Shown in pieces: positions 34,252 to 42,724 of a stretch of DNA of 64,000 nucleotides. The stretch is from positions 7,353,001 through 7,417,000 of the forward strand of contig NZ_JAUSZH010000001.1 in the NCBI RefSeq assembly GCF_030817355.1. The letters run 5' to 3'. The notes under the pieces were generated by a model. It had not been told where the DNA came from and ran no database searches. It worked only from the letters and a program-made list of their open reading frames with translations. The stretch is from Streptomyces sp. V1I1. GTDB lineage: Bacteria; Actinomycetota; Actinomycetes; Streptomycetales; Streptomycetaceae. Each line of letters opens with the position of its first letter. Within the stretch, counting starts at the first letter, position 1. A program made the position numbers and the translations under genes.

Positions 34252-34770
34252 ATGTCCAACGCCGAGCACGGCACGGCCCGAGCGCGCACCGTCGAGCGCC
34301 GGGCCCATGCCGACTACACCGGTGGCGTCTACGGATCCATGCTCGCCGCCTCGGTGGTCGTCGGCGCCGGCACCCTGGGCTCGTTCCCGCACCTGGAGCT
34401 GGTGCTGCTGCTGTTGCTCACCGGCGTGGTGTTCTGGATCGCGCATGTGCACGCCCAGCTGTTCGGGGCGCGCCTGGCACAGCAGAGCCTGGATCGCCGG
34501 ATCGTGCTGCACGTGTGCCGCGACGAGTGGCCGATCGTCAAGGCCGCCGTCCCGCCGGCCGCCGCCGTGGCCGTCAGTCCCCTCCTGGGCCTCGACGTAC
34601 AGGGTGCCCTCTGGCTGGCGCTCTCGGTTGCCGTGGCAGGCCAGGCGGGCTGGTCGGCGGCCGCGGCACGACGTGCCGGCGCCTCGTGGCGCCTGGTGGC
34701 CGCCACCGCCTCGGTGAATTTGCTGCTCGGTCTGCTGATTATCGCGTTCAAGGTCATCCTGAAGCATTGA
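34252..34770 (+). CDS. Small polytopic membrane protein, unknown
   Basis: A 172-residue protein with four predicted membrane helices: about residues 24-45, 47-66, 105-130 and 148-170. The N-terminus is MSNAEHGTARARTVERRAHA and the tail ends FKVILKH. GAGGAGG precedes ATG 34252 with good spacing, so that start is preferred over in-frame ATGs further upstream (34087). I do not recognise the family. It lies in a set of small stress-type genes (34.2-36.3 kb). Confidence 0.65.
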   Translation: MSNAEHGTARARTVERRAHADYTGGVYGSMLAASVVVGAGTLGSFPHLELVLLLLLTGVVFWIAHVHAQLFGARLAQQSLDRRIVLHVCRDEWPIVKAAVPPAAAVAVSPLLGLDVQGALWLALSVAVAGQAGWSAAAARRAGASWRLVAATASVNLLLGLLIIAFKVILKH

Positions 34771-34799
34771 TGCAGGTGGAGCGCGTGCCGGGCGACGTA

Positions 34800-34816
34800 T
34801 CACCTCTACGGGGTGA
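34800..34816. promoter_or_regulatory. Inverted repeat TCACC-N7-GGTGA
   Basis: A 17-bp dyad between the 34252 membrane protein gene and the 65-residue protein gene. It belongs with similar dyads at 35510 and 36310 and a weaker one at 40110. It could be an operator or a weak terminator. Confidence 0.4.
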
Positions 34817-34900
34817 GGCCGGGCGGTGCGCCGAGGCGGACGATTGTAGGGAAAGGGCGCAGCCCGCCTGTCCCAGGCCATCAGGGGGAGAGAGCAGCTC

Positions 34901-35098
34901 ATGCGCTACGAGATCCGCGTCGACGGACACATGTCGGAGACGCTGACCAGAGCCTTCCCGGAGCTGGACCACGTGGTGATGTCCGGCCAGACAGTCCTGT
35001 TCGGCTGCGTCGTCGACGAGGCGCACCTGTACGGGCTGTTGGCCCGCTGCCAGTCGCTGGGACTACGGGTCCTGGAGATGCGCCAGCTGCCGGAGTGA
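34901..35098 (+). CDS. Small conserved protein (65 residues), unknown
   Basis: A 65-residue soluble protein: MRYEIRVDGHMSETLTRAFP with the later LFGCVVDEAHLYGLLARCQS and LGLRVLEMRQLPE. The alternation of strands and helices suggests a small ferredoxin-like (ACT-like) fold. GGGGGAGAGAGC upstream gives a good ribosome site. Similar small proteins occur in streptomycetes next to stress genes, from memory. No function known. Confidence 0.7.
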   Translation: MRYEIRVDGHMSETLTRAFPELDHVVMSGQTVLFGCVVDEAHLYGLLARCQSLGLRVLEMRQLPE

Positions 35099-35173
35099 CG
35101 CGGCCTTACGACGAGCGATGCCACGAGCGGCGCTTTCGCGCAACGGAGCGCCGTGGGGGTGGGGCGGGTGACC

Positions 35174-35349
35174 TCAGAGGCTCTCGGCGTGGATCCTGCC
35201 GGAGCGGGCGGCGGCGCCCAACGCCTCGAAGTCCCGCTCGTCCTTGGTCCCGCTCGTCCTGTTCGGCATAGGCCTGGGCGAACCGGCTGAGCGCGCGGTC
35301 GAAGCGGTCGCTCCCTCCCAGGCAGGCGGCGACGGCGAGGGGGTCGCCG
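35174..35349 (-). pseudogene. DUF2252 family C-terminal relic
   Basis: On the minus strand GDPLAVAACLGGSDRFDRAL followed by SRFAQAYAEQDERD matches the C-terminus of DUF2252 proteins. The ending DFEALGAAARSGRIHAESL continues the family but in another frame. A tandem duplication of 14 bases (35231-35244 and 35247-35260, 16-bp period) causes the shift. The first 300 or more residues of the family are absent. This is a decayed remnant. Confidence 0.65.
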
Positions 35350-35509
35350 TAGCGGGACCCGGTCGTCTCCGATACGTCGCCTGCCCGGACCGGGCGGGCC
35401 CCGTCCGGGCAGCCACTGGATCGTTCAGCTCGTGTCTCTTCGTCCGTTCCGCCGCACGCCGGCGCATTCCTTTCGGCACTCACCTCAAAGCCCCGGCGGT
35501 GCGTACGGA

Positions 35510-35526
35510 TCACCCGCCGTGGGTGA
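35510..35526. promoter_or_regulatory. Inverted repeat TCACCC-N5-GGGTGA
   Basis: Perfect 6-bp arms with spacer GCCGT, about 100 bp upstream of the HdeD-like gene. It has the same arms and spacer length as the copy at 36310-36326, downstream of that gene. Confidence 0.45.
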
Positions 35527-35628
35527 CCCGGTGGCCGACGGCGGGCGGGATGCTGGCCAGGTGAGATCCCTGCGCACCGCCCCGTCGGCGGTCCAGGAGT
35601 GCCCCGCTCGATCGCGCGAGGAGGAGCC

Positions 35629-36291
35629 ATGACCGTGTCGCGTGGTCCGACACCGCGTACCGGACCGGAACACATGCCCGACGGGGTGGCGCCCGGACTA
35701 GCGGGCGACCCCGCGGAAGTGCTGGCGCAACTCGGACGCTCATGGACGTGGATCCTGGGTTCGGCTGTCGCCACGCTCGTGCCGGGCGTTTTGGTACTGG
35801 TCTGGCCGGACGGGACCCTGCACGTCGTGGCGGTCCTCATCGGCCTGTACCTGCTCGTGACCGGGGCGTTCCGGTTCGTTGCGGCCTTCGCAAGGGAAGA
35901 GCACGGCGAAAGGCTGCACGGGCTGCTCCTCGCAGTGCTGTACGTCCTGGCCGGGGTGCTGTGTCTGAGGAACCCGCTGCAGACCATCGCCGCGCTCTCG
36001 CTGATCGTCGGGATCGTCTGGCTGGTGTCCGGCATCCTCACCCTCTACACGGCCATCGCCACCAAGGACCTGCCCCACCGCGGGTTCGTCTTCGGCGCCG
36101 CGGTGATCGGCATCGTCGCGGGGATCGTGGTGCTGGCCCTGCCGGCCGAGTCGGCCCGCGCGCTGACCTGGCTGCTGGGTCTGTGGCTCGTCCTGCTCGG
36201 CCTGGTCGAGGTGGCGGTGGCCTTCGCATGGCGAGCCGCACTCCGCAGGTCAAGCACCGCGGGGCCACGCGGCTCCGCCGGGACCGTCTGA
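35629..36291 (+). CDS. HdeD family (DUF308) membrane protein
   Basis: A 220-residue protein with six membrane helices in the paired DUF308/HdeD pattern: SWTWILGSAVATLVPGVLVL, then LIGLYLLVTGAFRFVAAF, VLYVLAGVLCL, LIVGIVWLVSGILTL, and a last pair ending LLGLWLVLLGLVEVAVAFAW. GGAGGAG lies just before ATG 35629, which is preferred to the ATG at 35599. HdeD proteins are linked to acid resistance in enterobacteria; in actinobacteria the role is unknown. It is flanked on both sides by identical TCACCC-N5-GGGTGA dyads. Confidence 0.8.
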   Translation: MTVSRGPTPRTGPEHMPDGVAPGLAGDPAEVLAQLGRSWTWILGSAVATLVPGVLVLVWPDGTLHVVAVLIGLYLLVTGAFRFVAAFAREEHGERLHGLLLAVLYVLAGVLCLRNPLQTIAALSLIVGIVWLVSGILTLYTAIATKDLPHRGFVFGAAVIGIVAGIVVLALPAESARALTWLLGLWLVLLGLVEVAVAFAWRAALRRSSTAGPRGSAGTV

Positions 36292-36309
36292 GTTCCGCGC
36301 CCCGTCCGC

Positions 36310-36326
36310 TCACCCGCCTCGGGTGA
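36310..36326. promoter_or_regulatory. Inverted repeat TCACCC-N5-GGGTGA
   Basis: Perfect arms with spacer GCCTC, 18 bp after the HdeD-like stop codon. Its position fits a terminator; the match with the upstream copy at 35510 suggests a shared protein-binding site instead. Confidence 0.45.
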
Positions 36327-36448
36327 GGCCGCCCGGTCCTTCCCCGTGGGCAGGCAGACGGCAGAGAACGGCAGAGAACGGCTGATGGGCGAACGCTTCG
36401 CCGACTGTGGCCGACGGGTTCATGGCCCAGGTCCCGGCGCCTGCGTGG

Positions 36449-37741
36449 TCAAGCCCTGCCATGTGCCTTCTGCGAGTGGTGCGACAGCGAGTCGAGGGCC
36501 ACGGCGGCGAGAAGCACGCCACCGGTGATCACGGATTGCATCGGCGTCGGGATGCCCAGGAGAACCATTCCCGACGCGATCGACTGGATGACGAGTATGC
36601 CGAGCAGGACAGACCAGGTTGTACCGCGGCCGCCGAACAGGCTGACGCCGCCGATGACGGCTGCGGCGACGGCGTTGATCAGCAGGATGCTGGAGCCCGA
36701 GGTCTGGCCCACCGCGGCGACGCGTGAGGCCAGGAAGAGCCCGCCGACAGCGGCCAGGGTCCCGGACACCATGAACGCCGAGATCCGCAACCACACCACA
36801 TTGATGCCGGCGCGGCGGGCCGCCTCGGCACCCCCGCCGATGGAGAAGATCTTCCGCCCGTAGAACGTGCGGCGAAGGACGAAGTCGAGGCCGACGACGA
36901 AGGCCAGGAAGATCAGAAGAGCGAGCGGCAGGCCCTGGAAGCGGTTCAGGATATAAGCGGCGGCGAACGCGACCAGTGCCACCGCGCCCATGCGCACGGC
37001 GATGACACTGAGCGGCCGGGACCGCACGCCGGCGGCCCTGCGGCGGCGTGCGTCCCGGTAGGACGCGAGGAAGAACACGGCCACGCTGAACGCCGCCAGC
37101 CCGTACGCGACTGCCGCGTCGTGGAAGTAGTAACTGGTCAGCGCGTGGATCAGGCCCTGCTCGTGGAGGTTGATGGTGCCGCTCGCGCCCAGGACATAGA
37201 GCATCAGGCCGTTCCAGGCCAGCAGCCCCGCCAGGGTGACGACGAACGCCGGTACGCCGATCTTGGCCGAGAAGAACCCCTGAACGGCTCCGATCGCCGC
37301 CCCGACGAGCATGGCGGCGACGATCGCCAGCCACTCCGGCAGGCCGTTGCTCACGTTCAGCACCGCGAACACCGCCGCCGTGAGCCCGCTGATGGAGGCG
37401 ACCGACAGGTCCACCTCGCCGAGCAGCAGCACGAAGGCGATGCCGAGGGCGATCATGCCCGTGCCGACGATGTCCACGCTGAGGTTGGACAGGTTGCGGG
37501 GCGACAGGAACTGCTGGTGAAGGCTCTGGAAAACGGTCCAGAGCACGACGACGCCGATGATGCCGGGCAGCGATCCGAGTTCGCCGCTGCGCAGCTTGCG
37601 GGTGAAGTCGCCGACGTAGCTCCTGAAACCGCCCTCGCCGCCCGCTGCCCGGCGCTGGTCGACGGCGGTGGGCACGGCGCCGGCCGAATCGCTGCCCGCC
37701 CTGGTGGGACCGAGATTCTCGGATGCCCGTGTCCTGTTCAC
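36449..37741 (-). CDS. Sugar ABC transporter permease (XylH/RbsC-like)
   Basis: A 430-residue permease with about ten to twelve membrane helices. Family motifs: LSVDIVGTGMIALGIAFVLL, LLGEVDLSVASISGLTAAVF (the EVDLSV motif of the BPD_transp_2 family), VPAFVVTLAGLLAWNGLML and INAVAAAVIGGVSLFGGRGT. It overlaps the ATPase gene by 4 bp (ATGA), so translation is coupled. It is the third gene of a binding protein, ATPase, permease operon. The long form with an extra middle section is typical of xylose permeases (XylH). It imports a pentose-type sugar; exact substrate inferred. Confidence 0.85.
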   Translation of the reverse strand: MNRTRASENLGPTRAGSDSAGAVPTAVDQRRAAGGEGGFRSYVGDFTRKLRSGELGSLPGIIGVVVLWTVFQSLHQQFLSPRNLSNLSVDIVGTGMIALGIAFVLLLGEVDLSVASISGLTAAVFAVLNVSNGLPEWLAIVAAMLVGAAIGAVQGFFSAKIGVPAFVVTLAGLLAWNGLMLYVLGASGTINLHEQGLIHALTSYYFHDAAVAYGLAAFSVAVFFLASYRDARRRRAAGVRSRPLSVIAVRMGAVALVAFAAAYILNRFQGLPLALLIFLAFVVGLDFVLRRTFYGRKIFSIGGGAEAARRAGINVVWLRISAFMVSGTLAAVGGLFLASRVAAVGQTSGSSILLINAVAAAVIGGVSLFGGRGTTWSVLLGILVIQSIASGMVLLGIPTPMQSVITGGVLLAAVALDSLSHHSQKAHGRA

Positions 37742-38523
37742 ATCGCTCCCTCCGACGCCCAGGTCTCGCGATGGGTTACGGCGTTGTCGGTGGCGCCTGT
37801 GATGGAGGAGACGATCTGCTCCTGGGACGTGGTCGGCACGCTGAAGAAACCATTGTTGCGACCGAGGTGCAGCACCGCGACCCGGTCCGCGACGGCCTTG
37901 ACGTCACCCAGGTTGTGGCTGACGAGGAGAACGCCGACCCCGCGTTCCCTAAGCCGGTCGATCAGGTCGAGGAAATGGATGGTCTGCCTGACGCCCAGCC
38001 CAGCGGTAGGTTCATCGAGGATGAGCATCCTGGGTTCGCTGAGAAGAGCGCGCGCGATCGCGACCGCCTGGCGTTGGCCCGCGGAGAGGGAGGCGACGGG
38101 GACGCCGACGCTGGGGATATGTATGGAGAGGGTGTCCAGCAGGTCCAGTTCCCCGGCCCGGCGCTCCATGGACACTTCGTCGAGGATTCCGGTCCTGCCG
38201 ATCTCGTGGCCGAGGAAGAGGTTGCCGACGACATCGAGGGTCTCGCACAACGCGAGGTCCTGGTAGACGCTGGCGATGCCCAGGCCCTGGGCATCGCGGG
38301 GGCGAGTGATCCGGACGGGACGGCCGTTCCACTTGATGACACCCTCGTCGGCAGGGGCGACGCCGGTGATCACCTTGACGAGGGTGGACTTGCCCGCGCC
38401 GTTGTCGCCCACCAGGGCGACGACTTCTCCGGCATGGATCTCCAGCTCGACGTCCGTGAGTGCCCAGACAGCGCCGAACCGTTTGCAGACTCCGCGCAGC
38501 GCCAGCAGGGGCGTGCTCGGCAC
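37738..38523 (-). CDS. Sugar ABC transporter ATP-binding protein
   Basis: A 261-residue single-domain ATPase: Walker A VGDNGAGKSTLVKV, Q-loop ASVYQDLAL, signature LSAGQRQAVAIARAL (LSAGQ rather than LSGGQ), Walker B MLILDEPTAGLGV, H-loop VLLVSHNLGDVKAVA. It carries one nucleotide domain, as in the single-domain FrcA/XylG-like actinobacterial ATPases, whereas RbsA/XylG of enterobacteria have two. GTG 38523 follows AAAGGAGGTGG with good spacing. It is the middle gene of the operon and overlaps the permease gene. Confidence 0.87.
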   Translation of the reverse strand: MPSTPLLALRGVCKRFGAVWALTDVELEIHAGEVVALVGDNGAGKSTLVKVITGVAPADEGVIKWNGRPVRITRPRDAQGLGIASVYQDLALCETLDVVGNLFLGHEIGRTGILDEVSMERRAGELDLLDTLSIHIPSVGVPVASLSAGQRQAVAIARALLSEPRMLILDEPTAGLGVRQTIHFLDLIDRLRERGVGVLLVSHNLGDVKAVADRVAVLHLGRNNGFFSVPTTSQEQIVSSITGATDNAVTHRETWASEGAM

Positions 38524-38603
38524 GTGAACCACCTCCTTTGCCCGTCCCGTCTCTCCGGGCCGGTGATGCCGCACGACGTGCGGGAGGTGCGGCGTCGGGC
38601 TAC

Positions 38604-39722
38604 CTATTCGGTGAGCCCGGCTTTCCGGCAGGCGGCTTCGACCGCCGGGGTGCAGATCTGGCTGACCGTGTAAAGGCCGCTTTTGACGACCGTGTCCTTG
38701 ATCGTGCCGACGGTTACGGGGACGAGGGGCCCCAGGACGGCCGGAATCTCCTTGCTTGTGCCATTGCTGACACGGTCCGTTGCGATGGTGTCGAGCTTCT
38801 CGCCACGGCCCAGGGCGACGGCCATCTCGGCGGCGGCGTTGGCCTCTGCTTCGAAGGACTTGTAGATGGTGACGTACTGCTCGCCCTTGAGGATCCGCCG
38901 CACGGCCGAGAGGTCGGCATCCTGACCGGTGACGGGCGGCAGCGGCCTGATACCGGCGGCCTTGAGCGCGGTGATCACGCCACCCGCGAGCCCGTCGTTG
39001 GCCGACAGGACGCCGTCGATCCTGTCCGCGCCCAGCTCGGCGATGGCGGCCGACATGTTCCTGAACGCGTTCTCCGGAATCCACTCGGCGGTGTAGTACG
39101 ACCTGCCGATCTTCGTCTTGCCCTTGAGTACGGAGAGCGCGCCCCTCATCAGGTCTCTCGTGTTCGGGTCGGTGGAGTCACCGTTCATCATCACGATCTG
39201 GCCGCCGCGCGCCTTGGGGCCCATCGCTTTGAGGAGCTCCTCGGCCTGGATCCTGCCGATCTCCTCCGAGTCGTAGCTGGAGTAGGCCGAGATGGGGCCC
39301 TCGGCGAGGCGGTCGTAGGAGACCACCGGGACGTCCGCGTCGCGGGCCCTGGTGACCGAGGAGCGGAGCGCCTTGTCGTCGACGGGATCCAGGATCAGGA
39401 CCTTGGCACCGTCCGCGATCATGGATTCGATCTGCTGCTGCTGGGTGGCCACGTCCGCTGAGGCGTAGGCGTGGGTAACCCTGCAGTCGGGGCACAGTGC
39501 CTTGACCTTCTCCACGATCAGGGGCTTGTCGGCGGTCGCCCAGCGAGCGGTGTGAGTGTCCGGGAGCAGCAGTCCGATCGTGAAGCCGCCCCTGCCGGAG
39601 GTTCTCCCGCCCGCGTCCTCGCCTGCCTCGCCGACCACCCCGCAGGCGGCGAGAGCGGCGAGCGTCCACGCCGCTGTCACGGCGACGACAGCACGACCCG
39701 GACAGTTCTTCGTCCGAGGCAT
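38604..39722 (-). CDS. Sugar ABC transporter substrate-binding lipoprotein
   Basis: A 372-residue periplasmic-binding protein of the ribose/xylose class. The signal peptide ends in a lipobox (AALAAC, Cys about residue 27). The mature domain begins FTIGLLLPDTHTARWATADK and shows IADGAKVLILDPVDDKALRS, DVPVVSYDRLAEG, DGVLSANDGLAGGVITALKA and PPVTGQDADLSAVRRILKGE, all characteristic of XylF/RbsB-like proteins. First gene of the operon. The region 39770-39805 upstream is unusually AT-rich with ATGT-N8-ACAT, a possible operator. Confidence 0.88.
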   Translation of the reverse strand: MPRTKNCPGRAVVAVTAAWTLAALAACGVVGEAGEDAGGRTSGRGGFTIGLLLPDTHTARWATADKPLIVEKVKALCPDCRVTHAYASADVATQQQQIESMIADGAKVLILDPVDDKALRSSVTRARDADVPVVSYDRLAEGPISAYSSYDSEEIGRIQAEELLKAMGPKARGGQIVMMNGDSTDPNTRDLMRGALSVLKGKTKIGRSYYTAEWIPENAFRNMSAAIAELGADRIDGVLSANDGLAGGVITALKAAGIRPLPPVTGQDADLSAVRRILKGEQYVTIYKSFEAEANAAAEMAVALGRGEKLDTIATDRVSNGTSKEIPAVLGPLVPVTVGTIKDTVVKSGLYTVSQICTPAVEAACRKAGLTE

Positions 39723-40285
39723 TTTCCTGCCACGTCTCCTGAGGCTGTGCACCGTCTGGGGCCGAACCGACATAACCCCCAATGTATGAGAAAACATAAA
39801 ACAGTGACGGCCGGACATCGCGGCAGACCCGGCGCGGTGGCAGAGTGATCCCGCCCAGCCCGCGGGTCCGACGCCGACCTTGGCCTGCGGCGCTCCGGAA
39901 ACCCGGGGTCGAGTCTGTTGACCTGGGCCGATGATCCTGAAGCAGTCTCTCGGGCGATGCGGGCGATGCGGGCGCTCCAGGTCCGGGGCTTGCCGCACCG
40001 GGTCGGGCAGATGGCTGGCCGCGTCCACGTCTGATCCGGGGGTTCGGCGTTCCCCCGGGCCGCGAGCACGCCCCTCGGGTTCGGTCGACACGATTGGGAC
40101 TGGAACGGCTGACCCTTACGGGTGAGGAGGTAACGCGCGGCGTGCGTCCGGGCCGACACCACAGCCCTGGACGGATGAGTTGTCGTACCACTCGATGGTG
40201 GTCCACCCCAGATGCTTCCGTCGGTATTCGAACATCGACCAGAATGCCGCTTCCCTCATGTCGCACACCGAAAGCATGGGTAACA
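39723..40285. other. Intergenic region, 563 bp, with promoter DNA and a transporter relic
   Basis: The left end carries an AT-rich patch (39770-39805) that should hold the promoter of the sugar operon. A weak dyad TGACCC-N4-GGGTGA lies at 40110-40125. At 40182-40202 twenty-one bases are identical to positions 27591-27611 in the MHS transporter gene and, on the minus strand, encode the same TTIEWYD motif; the surrounding frame reads YRRKHLGWTTIEWYDN. This looks like the remnant of an MHS transporter N-terminus. No intact gene is seen. Confidence 0.5.
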
Positions 40286-41974
40286 ATGCCCAATGAGCAA
40301 GAAATACCCCTGTCCGACGCCGAACTCACCGCCGCAATCAGAGAGTTGCAGTCCGACGCCCCAGTGGACGAGTTATACCGCCGCCACCGGTCCGCCGTTT
40401 TCTGCTACGCACTCGCCTGCTGCCGCGACCGGCACACCGCCGAAGACCTCACCTCGGAAGCCTTCGTCCGCACACTCCAAGCCGTACGGTCCGGCAGCGG
40501 TCCGGAGGCCGCCTGGCGCCCGTACCTCCTCACCGTCGTCCGCCGCACCGCCGCCGACTGGGCGGGCACGGCTCGCCGCACCGAGCTGTCAGCCGACTTC
40601 GAGCAGTGGCTCGCCAACGTGTCCGACACCCCCGAGGCGGAGAGCGGCGAGGAGCGGATGCTCCGCCTGGAGGAGAACAGCCTTGTCCTACGGGCGTTCC
40701 GCTCGTTGCCCGAGCGCTGGCAGGCCGTCCTCTGGCACACCGCCGTCGAGGAGGAACCGGCCGCGAATGTCGGCCCCCTGCTCGGCCTGGGCGCGAGCGG
40801 TGTCAGCTCGCTGGCGTCCCGCGCCCGGGAAGGTCTGCGCGAGGCATACCTGGCGGTGTACGGAGAGAACGCCTCCGGCACCGACGAATGCCGCCGCTAC
40901 AGCTCCCTGCTCGGCGCCGCCGTGCGTCGCACCGGCCGGCGTACGAACAAGGACCTTGACCGGCACCTTGCGGAGTGTGAGCGCTGCCGCGCGGCGCTCA
41001 TCGAACTCACCGAACTCAACGAGCGGTTGGGCTCGGTGCTGCCGGCCGGAGTGCTGCTGTGGGGAGGCTCGGCGTATATGGCGGCACGGCTGGCGGAAGC
41101 GGGCGCGAGTGCCGGTGGTATGGCCATCGCACCCGGCGCACCGGACGGCTCCGTCCCCCTGGACGGCGGTACGGGGTGGTGGGCCAAGGCCAAGGACGCC
41201 CCGCTGTCCTCGGGCGCGGTCGCCGGTTCCGTAGTCGCCGCCATCGGGATCGCAGTCCTCGTCGCGCCGATGCCTTTCGGCGACGACGGGAACGGGTCGG
41301 AGAGCTCGCCGCACGCACGGGTGGCGCAGCCGCCCATTTCGGTTTCCGGGCATCCGCCGCCCGTCAGGCTCACAGCCACGCCCTCCCAGACCGCCGCGGC
41401 GCGCCGGGCCGGGCACTCCGCCACAGCGTCAGCTCCGGCATCCGGAGAGTCGGCGCAGCCATCGCCCACCTTGGCCGACCTCGGGGCCGTCAAGTGGTCA
41501 GGCAGCCTCCGCAACGCGGGAGTCAGCGTCATGTGCGTCGAGCCCGCCGGTACGAGTGTCGTCCAGAACGCGTGTGACGACGGTAAGGACCAGGTCTGGG
41601 AGACCTTTTCGTTCAAGGAGAACAAGGACTACACCTGGCTGCGCAATGCCGCCACAGGCGAGTGCATCGACTACCGCGGAGGCACCCAGGAGGTATACGA
41701 CAACGCTGCCAACGTACGGATCAGGATGGGACCCTGCCGCGCGGCCGGCGACGGACAGCTGTTCCGCTTCGACCCGTGGTGGGGCGAGAGTGACGGCGGC
41801 AGTTACCTGGTGCGCGCCGAACTCGAGGACGGCAAGCCCTGGGACGAGATGCAACTCGGCATGCTGGACTGGTGGGAAGGGAACGACCCGCCGCCTGAGA
41901 AGGACGCCCCCGTCGTGCTCACGTACAACTACTACAACGCCCCACGGCTCCGCTTCCACATCGACGTCAAGTGA
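40286..41974 (+). CDS. ECF sigma factor fused to zinc-finger, membrane helix and ricin-like lectin domain; TTA codon
   Basis: A 562-residue multi-domain protein. Sigma region 2 spans about 28-92 (YALACCRDRHTAEDLTSEAF), sigma region 4 about 132-190 (AFRSLPERWQAVLWHTAVEE). A zinc-finger anti-sigma-like motif HLAECERC has His227, Cys231, Cys234. One membrane helix follows at about 307-327, then a Ser/Pro linker and a C-terminal beta-trefoil-like domain (about 400-562: VMCVEPAG, CDDGKDQVWETF, NAATGECIDYRG). This resembles ECF groups with membrane and carbohydrate-binding extensions (ECF53-like, from memory). It may sense an extracellular glycan and control transcription within one polypeptide. 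Leu30 is TTA (40373-40375). Confidence 0.8.
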   Translation: MPNEQEIPLSDAELTAAIRELQSDAPVDELYRRHRSAVFCYALACCRDRHTAEDLTSEAFVRTLQAVRSGSGPEAAWRPYLLTVVRRTAADWAGTARRTELSADFEQWLANVSDTPEAESGEERMLRLEENSLVLRAFRSLPERWQAVLWHTAVEEEPAANVGPLLGLGASGVSSLASRAREGLREAYLAVYGENASGTDECRRYSSLLGAAVRRTGRRTNKDLDRHLAECERCRAALIELTELNERLGSVLPAGVLLWGGSAYMAARLAEAGASAGGMAIAPGAPDGSVPLDGGTGWWAKAKDAPLSSGAVAGSVVAAIGIAVLVAPMPFGDDGNGSESSPHARVAQPPISVSGHPPPVRLTATPSQTAAARRAGHSATASAPASGESAQPSPTLADLGAVKWSGSLRNAGVSVMCVEPAGTSVVQNACDDGKDQVWETFSFKENKDYTWLRNAATGECIDYRGGTQEVYDNAANVRIRMGPCRAAGDGQLFRFDPWWGESDGGSYLVRAELEDGKPWDEMQLGMLDWWEGNDPPPEKDAPVVLTYNYYNAPRLRFHIDVK

Positions 41975-42117
41975 CTGACTGGCCAGGGCCCGTGCGACGC
42001 CACCCGGCCGCATGGGCCCATTGGGCAAAGCGTTAGCAAAGCGGCGGGATGAACTCCGCCGGGAGCAGTCCTCCTTGTGACCGTCTGTACATACGACACA
42101 CATCCCGGGGGACCCCG

Positions 42118-42609
42118 ATGGTCCGAAGTGTCCTCGCGCACCACCTTCATCAGCGCTTCAGCGATGCGGAGACCGGACAGCTCGTACGACACGGCAGAAC
42201 AGCGGCCTTTCAGACCCTCGTGGTGCGTCACCGGCCCGCCGTCGTCGCCTGTCTCCACACCTGCTTCAAGGACCGGGCAGCTGTCCTGAGGGGCACCGAA
42301 CAGGTCTTCAGCGACCTCTACGACGCGACGGTGGGCGGACGCCCACTCGCAGGCTCGCTTCGGGTGCACCTATTGACCACCGCGCGCACGCCGGCGCTGC
42401 GCGAGTGGAACCGCGCGCCGAAGGCGTGGGGCGACACCCCGGACGCGGAGGGTGCGGCTCGTACCCTCACCGACGGCAGCTTGCCGGGTTCGGCACGTTG
42501 GCCGCACGCGCCCATGCGGCCAACCGCCGGTGTCCACACGGTGCATCTCACGGCGTGCTGCGCCGCGGGCAATTCCTGCGTCAGCATCACCGAATTCACC
42601 TTCAGCTGA
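42118..42609 (+). CDS. Internally deleted ECF sigma-like protein
   Basis: A 163-residue product. Residues about 17-100 resemble sigma region 2 of the downstream paralogue (RHGRTAAFQTLVVRHRPAVV, ending in a TTARTPALREWNR helix). Then, after DGSLPGSARW, the last 27 residues (AGVHTVHLTACCAAGNSCVS plus ITEFTFS) match the last strands of the CBM-like domain of the 42725 protein (DGVHRVHVTAHC, CIEFHAFG). Sigma region 4, zinc finger, membrane helix and most of the carbohydrate-binding domain are missing, so a deletion of about 300 codons left an in-frame fusion. Probably non-functional or a dominant-negative fragment. Confidence 0.6.
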   Translation: MVRSVLAHHLHQRFSDAETGQLVRHGRTAAFQTLVVRHRPAVVACLHTCFKDRAAVLRGTEQVFSDLYDATVGGRPLAGSLRVHLLTTARTPALREWNRAPKAWGDTPDAEGAARTLTDGSLPGSARWPHAPMRPTAGVHTVHLTACCAAGNSCVSITEFTFS

Positions 42610-42724
42610 CTCTCCCCGGAATACTTTGCCGGCTCGCAGCAAGGCGTCGGCCGGCAGGCCGGTGACGCCATGCGGGCCTTCACCCGTGGCCGGCCGCCAC
42701 CGGACTTGAGTGGAAGGTTTCTCG

